Shown piece after piece: positions 61,635 to 64,000 of a stretch of 64,000 nucleotides of DNA; position 1 is the first letter of the stretch; every line of letters starts with the position of its first letter. A model generated the notes under the pieces. That model made no database searches and was not told where the DNA came from. It was given only the letters and a program-made list of their open reading frames with translations. The position numbers and the translations under genes are program-made. This DNA is from CAVSMC01 sp963798655 (GTDB lineage Bacteria; Pseudomonadota; Gammaproteobacteria; Burkholderiales; Casimicrobiaceae), in the NCBI GenBank assembly GCA_963798655.1, contig CAWCUH010000005.1, positions 62,001 through 126,000 on the forward strand, in the 5' to 3' direction.

Positions 61635-62117
61635 GTGAACAAGCTCGCCATCGTATCGGCATCGGCGATCACAATGCTCGCCGCCGGGCTCGTGCTCGCG
61701 CACGGCGATCACAAATCGGAGCACGGCGGCAACGTCGGCCGAGGCAGCGACGAGATCGTCGTCGAATTCGTCATGGAGAAGGGAACGCTCAAACTCTACG
61801 TCCACGACGATGCCGGCAATCCGATCGAGACCGGCAAAGTCGAGGGAACGCTGACCGTCATCTCGCCTCGGCATCCCGCCCAACAGGTGAAACTGGTCGC
61901 GGACGGCGAGCATCGATTGAGCGCGCCGGGCGTCGTCCCGGTCCAGGGAGACCGCTTGAGGGCGCTGATCACGCTTCCCAGCGGCGAAGAGCTCGAGTCG
62001 GTGGCATCGTTCGCTCAAGACAATCGCCAAAAGGCGAGACGGTCTGGCTCCGCGCCTCCTTCGCCATCCGGCAGCGTCGCCGCAACGAATTCGAAGCAAT
62101 CGCGGCCGGGCCAATGA
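61635..62117 (+). CDS. Small secreted protein of unknown function
   Basis: A 160-residue protein with a signal peptide (M-N-K-L-A-I-V-S-A to A-G-L-V-L-A) and a His-rich mature start H-G-D-H-K-S-E-H-G-G, which could bind metal. The middle alternates beta-strand residues (K-G-T-L-K-L-Y-V-H-D-D-A-G), and the end is Ser/Pro-rich. The GTG at 61635 follows AGGAGG. No family was recognised with confidence, though similar His-rich periplasmic proteins accompany metal efflux genes. Confidence 0.65.
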   Translation: MNKLAIVSASAITMLAAGLVLAHGDHKSEHGGNVGRGSDEIVVEFVMEKGTLKLYVHDDAGNPIETGKVEGTLTVISPRHPAQQVKLVADGEHRLSAPGVVPVQGDRLRALITLPSGEELESVASFAQDNRQKARRSGSAPPSPSGSVAATNSKQSRPGQ

Positions 62118-62180
62118 CGCTCGCGAAACGCATCGACTGCCGATGCGTTCGAGGCGCGTCGAGACGACTTGGCGCCGCCC

Positions 62181-62214
62181 AAAAAAACGGCTCGATGCGT
62201 GGCGCATCGAGCCG
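62181..62214 (-). terminator. Intrinsic terminator of the LVIVD-repeat gene
   Basis: A perfect 12-bp inverted repeat (cggctcgatgcg at 62188-62199 and cgcatcgagccg at 62203-62214) has a 3-nt loop. On the minus strand it is followed by seven T residues (A-run 62181-62187 on the plus strand). This is a textbook rho-independent terminator for the minus-strand gene that stops at 62296. It is the only convincing intrinsic terminator found in the window. Confidence 0.9.
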
Positions 62215-62295
62215 ATCCATTGTGCAGTGACGACGCTCAAGCCTTAGAGATCGGATGGCTCCCGCGCTGCTGCGTTCGGCCTTTGTGAGGTGCTG

Positions 62296-63960
62296 TCACT
62301 GGATGGGCGGACAGGAGCCATTGGAGTTGACGATCAATTGTGCGCATCCGGTCAGCTGCAGGATGTCCATGCCGGCGCCGTTACGGTCGACGACGTACAT
62401 GTAGCCGCGATTGTCGACCTCGACGTTGTTGGTCATGTAGCCGTCCGGATCCGTGTTGGCGTTCGCTTCCGGAACGTAGAACGCGACCTGCGACGGCGAC
62501 TGCGGCTCGCGGATGTCGTAGATGCGAAGGCCGCCGTTGAAATACGCGATCGCCGTCAGCTTGCCGTACATCGGATTGCTGAAGTTCTCCTCGCTGGAGT
62601 GGACGCCGAACCGCGCGCCGCGAGCACAGTAGTTGCCGCGCGGATATCGTTCGCCGAAGCGCGGATCCACCATCAACGTCGCGAGACCCATCGGCCCCTG
62701 GTAGGGGTCGTGCTCCACGCGCGTGCCGGGTGGCGCCGTCATCGAGTTTTCGACCGTCACGTCGACGACGAAGCTCCAGTGCGGCGCCTCGTTGCAGCGA
62801 CCGCCAACACCGTCGGCCGTTGCTTCCGATGAGAGAATCACGACGTCACGCGTCTGGAACTCGTTGAACTTCTCGTAGCTCTTCGGCTTCAATCCGAACA
62901 CGGGCATCGACGTGTGACCGCCTTGATCGGGCGACATCAGGTAGTAACCGACGGTCGGCGAGTCCGGCCCGATCAACTCCGCCTCGGTCGGAGCGTACGC
63001 GCTGTCAGCGGTCGCCGGCACCCACGTTCCCCCGTAGGCAGCAGGAAGCAGCTTCTTGCGGTCGATGATGGTCATCACGCCGTCGTCACCCACGCCCCAC
63101 GCCGCGTAGATGCGGTTGCCGATGACATCCTGGCCGCGGGCGAGATTTTGCGATGCATTCGGGTGGTCGTGCGCGGAAATCGGGCCATGCAGCGAGTTGG
63201 GTATCGTACCCGTTCCGCCCGGCTGTCCACCCGGCAGGCCGAACGTGCGGATGTGGATCGGCTCCGCGTTGGGATTGCTCCAGTCGTAGACGAGGAACGC
63301 CTGCGATTGGCGCCATAGCGGAAGACCGCCCGGCGTGCTCGCGGCGTTGTTGCTGCCCGGGGCGTACATGATGCCCGTGCTGCACTCCCACCAATCCTTG
63401 TGCGTCGAGCGGATGTTGCGAAGCGCCGACGTCATCACCGGTGCCGAAACATCGGTGACGTCCCACACTTCGTAGCCCGCCGAAGCGCCCCCCTGCACGT
63501 TGCGCAACAGGTAGACTTTGCCGGCGGTGCCGCCGGGGAGCTGCGAGCCGAGACACATGCGCGCCATTTGCGACTGGCCTCCCGGCGGCGACGGGATCAG
63601 GAACTTCTCGACCGGGTTCGCGGGATCGGTGACGTCGATGATCATCGTCCCGTTGTTTTCGCATGCGCCGCCGTGCAACGGATTGGGCAGCGTGTTGTTG
63701 GGGCAGGCGCCGACCAGCCCGCGCGGGTTGCCGCTGTGCATGCCGACGAACAGGATCGTGCGACCGTCCGGGTACTGGATCACGTTCGGCTGATAGCTGG
63801 GACGACCCTGCAAGTCGGTGTGCCCCGTCCGATTGATGTTCTTCCTCTCGGCGCTCTGCGTCACCGCAGCCAGCGCGCTTCCAGCCAGCAAAGCGAGTGC
63901 GACGGCGCCTGCCAGCGCCGCAACCCGCATTTCGCTACCCTTAACCGATGATGCGTCCAT
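62296..63960 (-). CDS. Secreted LVIVD-repeat protein
   Basis: A 554-residue exported protein with a signal peptide (A-L-A-G-A-V-A-L-A-L-L-A-G-S-A-L-A near residue 30). The body shows LVIVD-type beta-propeller repeats, for example M-I-I-D-V-T-D-P-A-N-P-V, Y-E-V-W-D-V-T-D-V-S-A-P-V and L-R-I-Y-D-I-R-E-P-Q-S-P. It may fold as a propeller on the cell surface or in the periplasm. GGAGGAGCG precedes the ATG at 63960, and an intrinsic terminator lies after the stop. The function is unknown. Confidence 0.8.
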   Translation of the reverse strand: MDASSVKGSEMRVAALAGAVALALLAGSALAAVTQSAERKNINRTGHTDLQGRPSYQPNVIQYPDGRTILFVGMHSGNPRGLVGACPNNTLPNPLHGGACENNGTMIIDVTDPANPVEKFLIPSPPGGQSQMARMCLGSQLPGGTAGKVYLLRNVQGGASAGYEVWDVTDVSAPVMTSALRNIRSTHKDWWECSTGIMYAPGSNNAASTPGGLPLWRQSQAFLVYDWSNPNAEPIHIRTFGLPGGQPGGTGTIPNSLHGPISAHDHPNASQNLARGQDVIGNRIYAAWGVGDDGVMTIIDRKKLLPAAYGGTWVPATADSAYAPTEAELIGPDSPTVGYYLMSPDQGGHTSMPVFGLKPKSYEKFNEFQTRDVVILSSEATADGVGGRCNEAPHWSFVVDVTVENSMTAPPGTRVEHDPYQGPMGLATLMVDPRFGERYPRGNYCARGARFGVHSSEENFSNPMYGKLTAIAYFNGGLRIYDIREPQSPSQVAFYVPEANANTDPDGYMTNNVEVDNRGYMYVVDRNGAGMDILQLTGCAQLIVNSNGSCPPIQ

Positions 63961-64000
63961 TCGCTCCTCCTTCATTGATCCGCGATCGCTGCAAAACGTC

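Noticed and set aside
1..64000. tRNA, rRNA, CRISPR arrays, insertion sequences and prophage genes
   Set aside because: None was recognised by eye: no transposase or integrase motifs, no regular direct repeats, and no cloverleaf in the gaps. A dedicated RNA search could still find a small RNA.

Overview
The window is a high-GC bacterial chromosome segment, most likely from a betaproteobacterium related to Burkholderiales. This is inferred from the hopanoid gene set (hpnI, J, K, L, M, N next to shc), tricarballylate genes tcuAB, a DUF883 protein and remnants of polyhydroxyalkanoate (PHA) genes. Genes are dense and often overlap by 4 bp. No rRNA, tRNA, CRISPR array, insertion sequence or phage gene was recognised.

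Left end (1-9.7 kb): a minus-strand operon encodes a Rieske-type aromatic ring-hydroxylating dioxygenase (alpha, beta, reductase), an unusual Rieske plus cyclic-nucleotide-binding fusion, and an ABC substrate-binding protein of the sulfonate/nitrate type cut by the window edge. It is divergent from soxC and a c-type cytochrome. The combination suggests uptake and oxidation of an aromatic, possibly sulfonated, compound with oxidation of released sulfite. 5-formyltetrahydrofolate cyclo-ligase, a rhomboid protease, a class V aminotransferase and apt follow.

9.8-26.2 kb: a hopanoid cluster. hpnA-hpnB-hpnD-shc-hpnG form a coupled minus-strand operon facing ispH-hpnH. hpnN is on the minus strand, hpnI-J-K-L on the plus strand, and mlaA and hpnM flank them. 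The products should make squalene-derived hopene, add ribose (HpnH, HpnG), decorate bacteriohopanetetrol (HpnI, HpnK, HpnJ) and move hopanoids to the outer membrane (HpnN). hpnC and hpnE are absent, hpnL carries a frameshift and hpnK lacks a normal start codon. An ABC transporter (26.2-30.0 kb) lies only 36 bp upstream of hpnA on the same strand.

30-32.7 kb: this stretch looks empty but reads, across shifting frames, as a probable GNAT acetyltransferase, a ribbon-helix-helix regulator and a polyhydroxybutyrate (PHB) depolymerase, all broken. A further PHA-related fragment lies at 47 kb.

32.8-50.3 kb: selO, then a block suited to osmotic and envelope stress: a membrane-anchored trehalose-6-phosphate synthase, otsB, ybdK, a cation/proton antiporter, a large cation-chloride-type permease, a DUF883 protein, a BrkB-type protein and an MscS channel. 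Small membrane and hypothetical genes, a TauE/SafE exporter and a DUF4230 protein follow.

50.3-64 kb: a two-gene encapsulin nanocompartment (encapsulated ferritin plus shell) sits behind a promoter overlapped by a good Fur box. Then come DoxX, an AraC regulator divergent from a DUF1326-DUF2182 pair, a BBE-type flavoprotein, a MerR regulator with a divergent MerR-type promoter reading into a small unknown membrane-protein operon, a ferritin-like protein, tcuAB, a small secreted protein and a secreted LVIVD-repeat protein with a clear intrinsic terminator.
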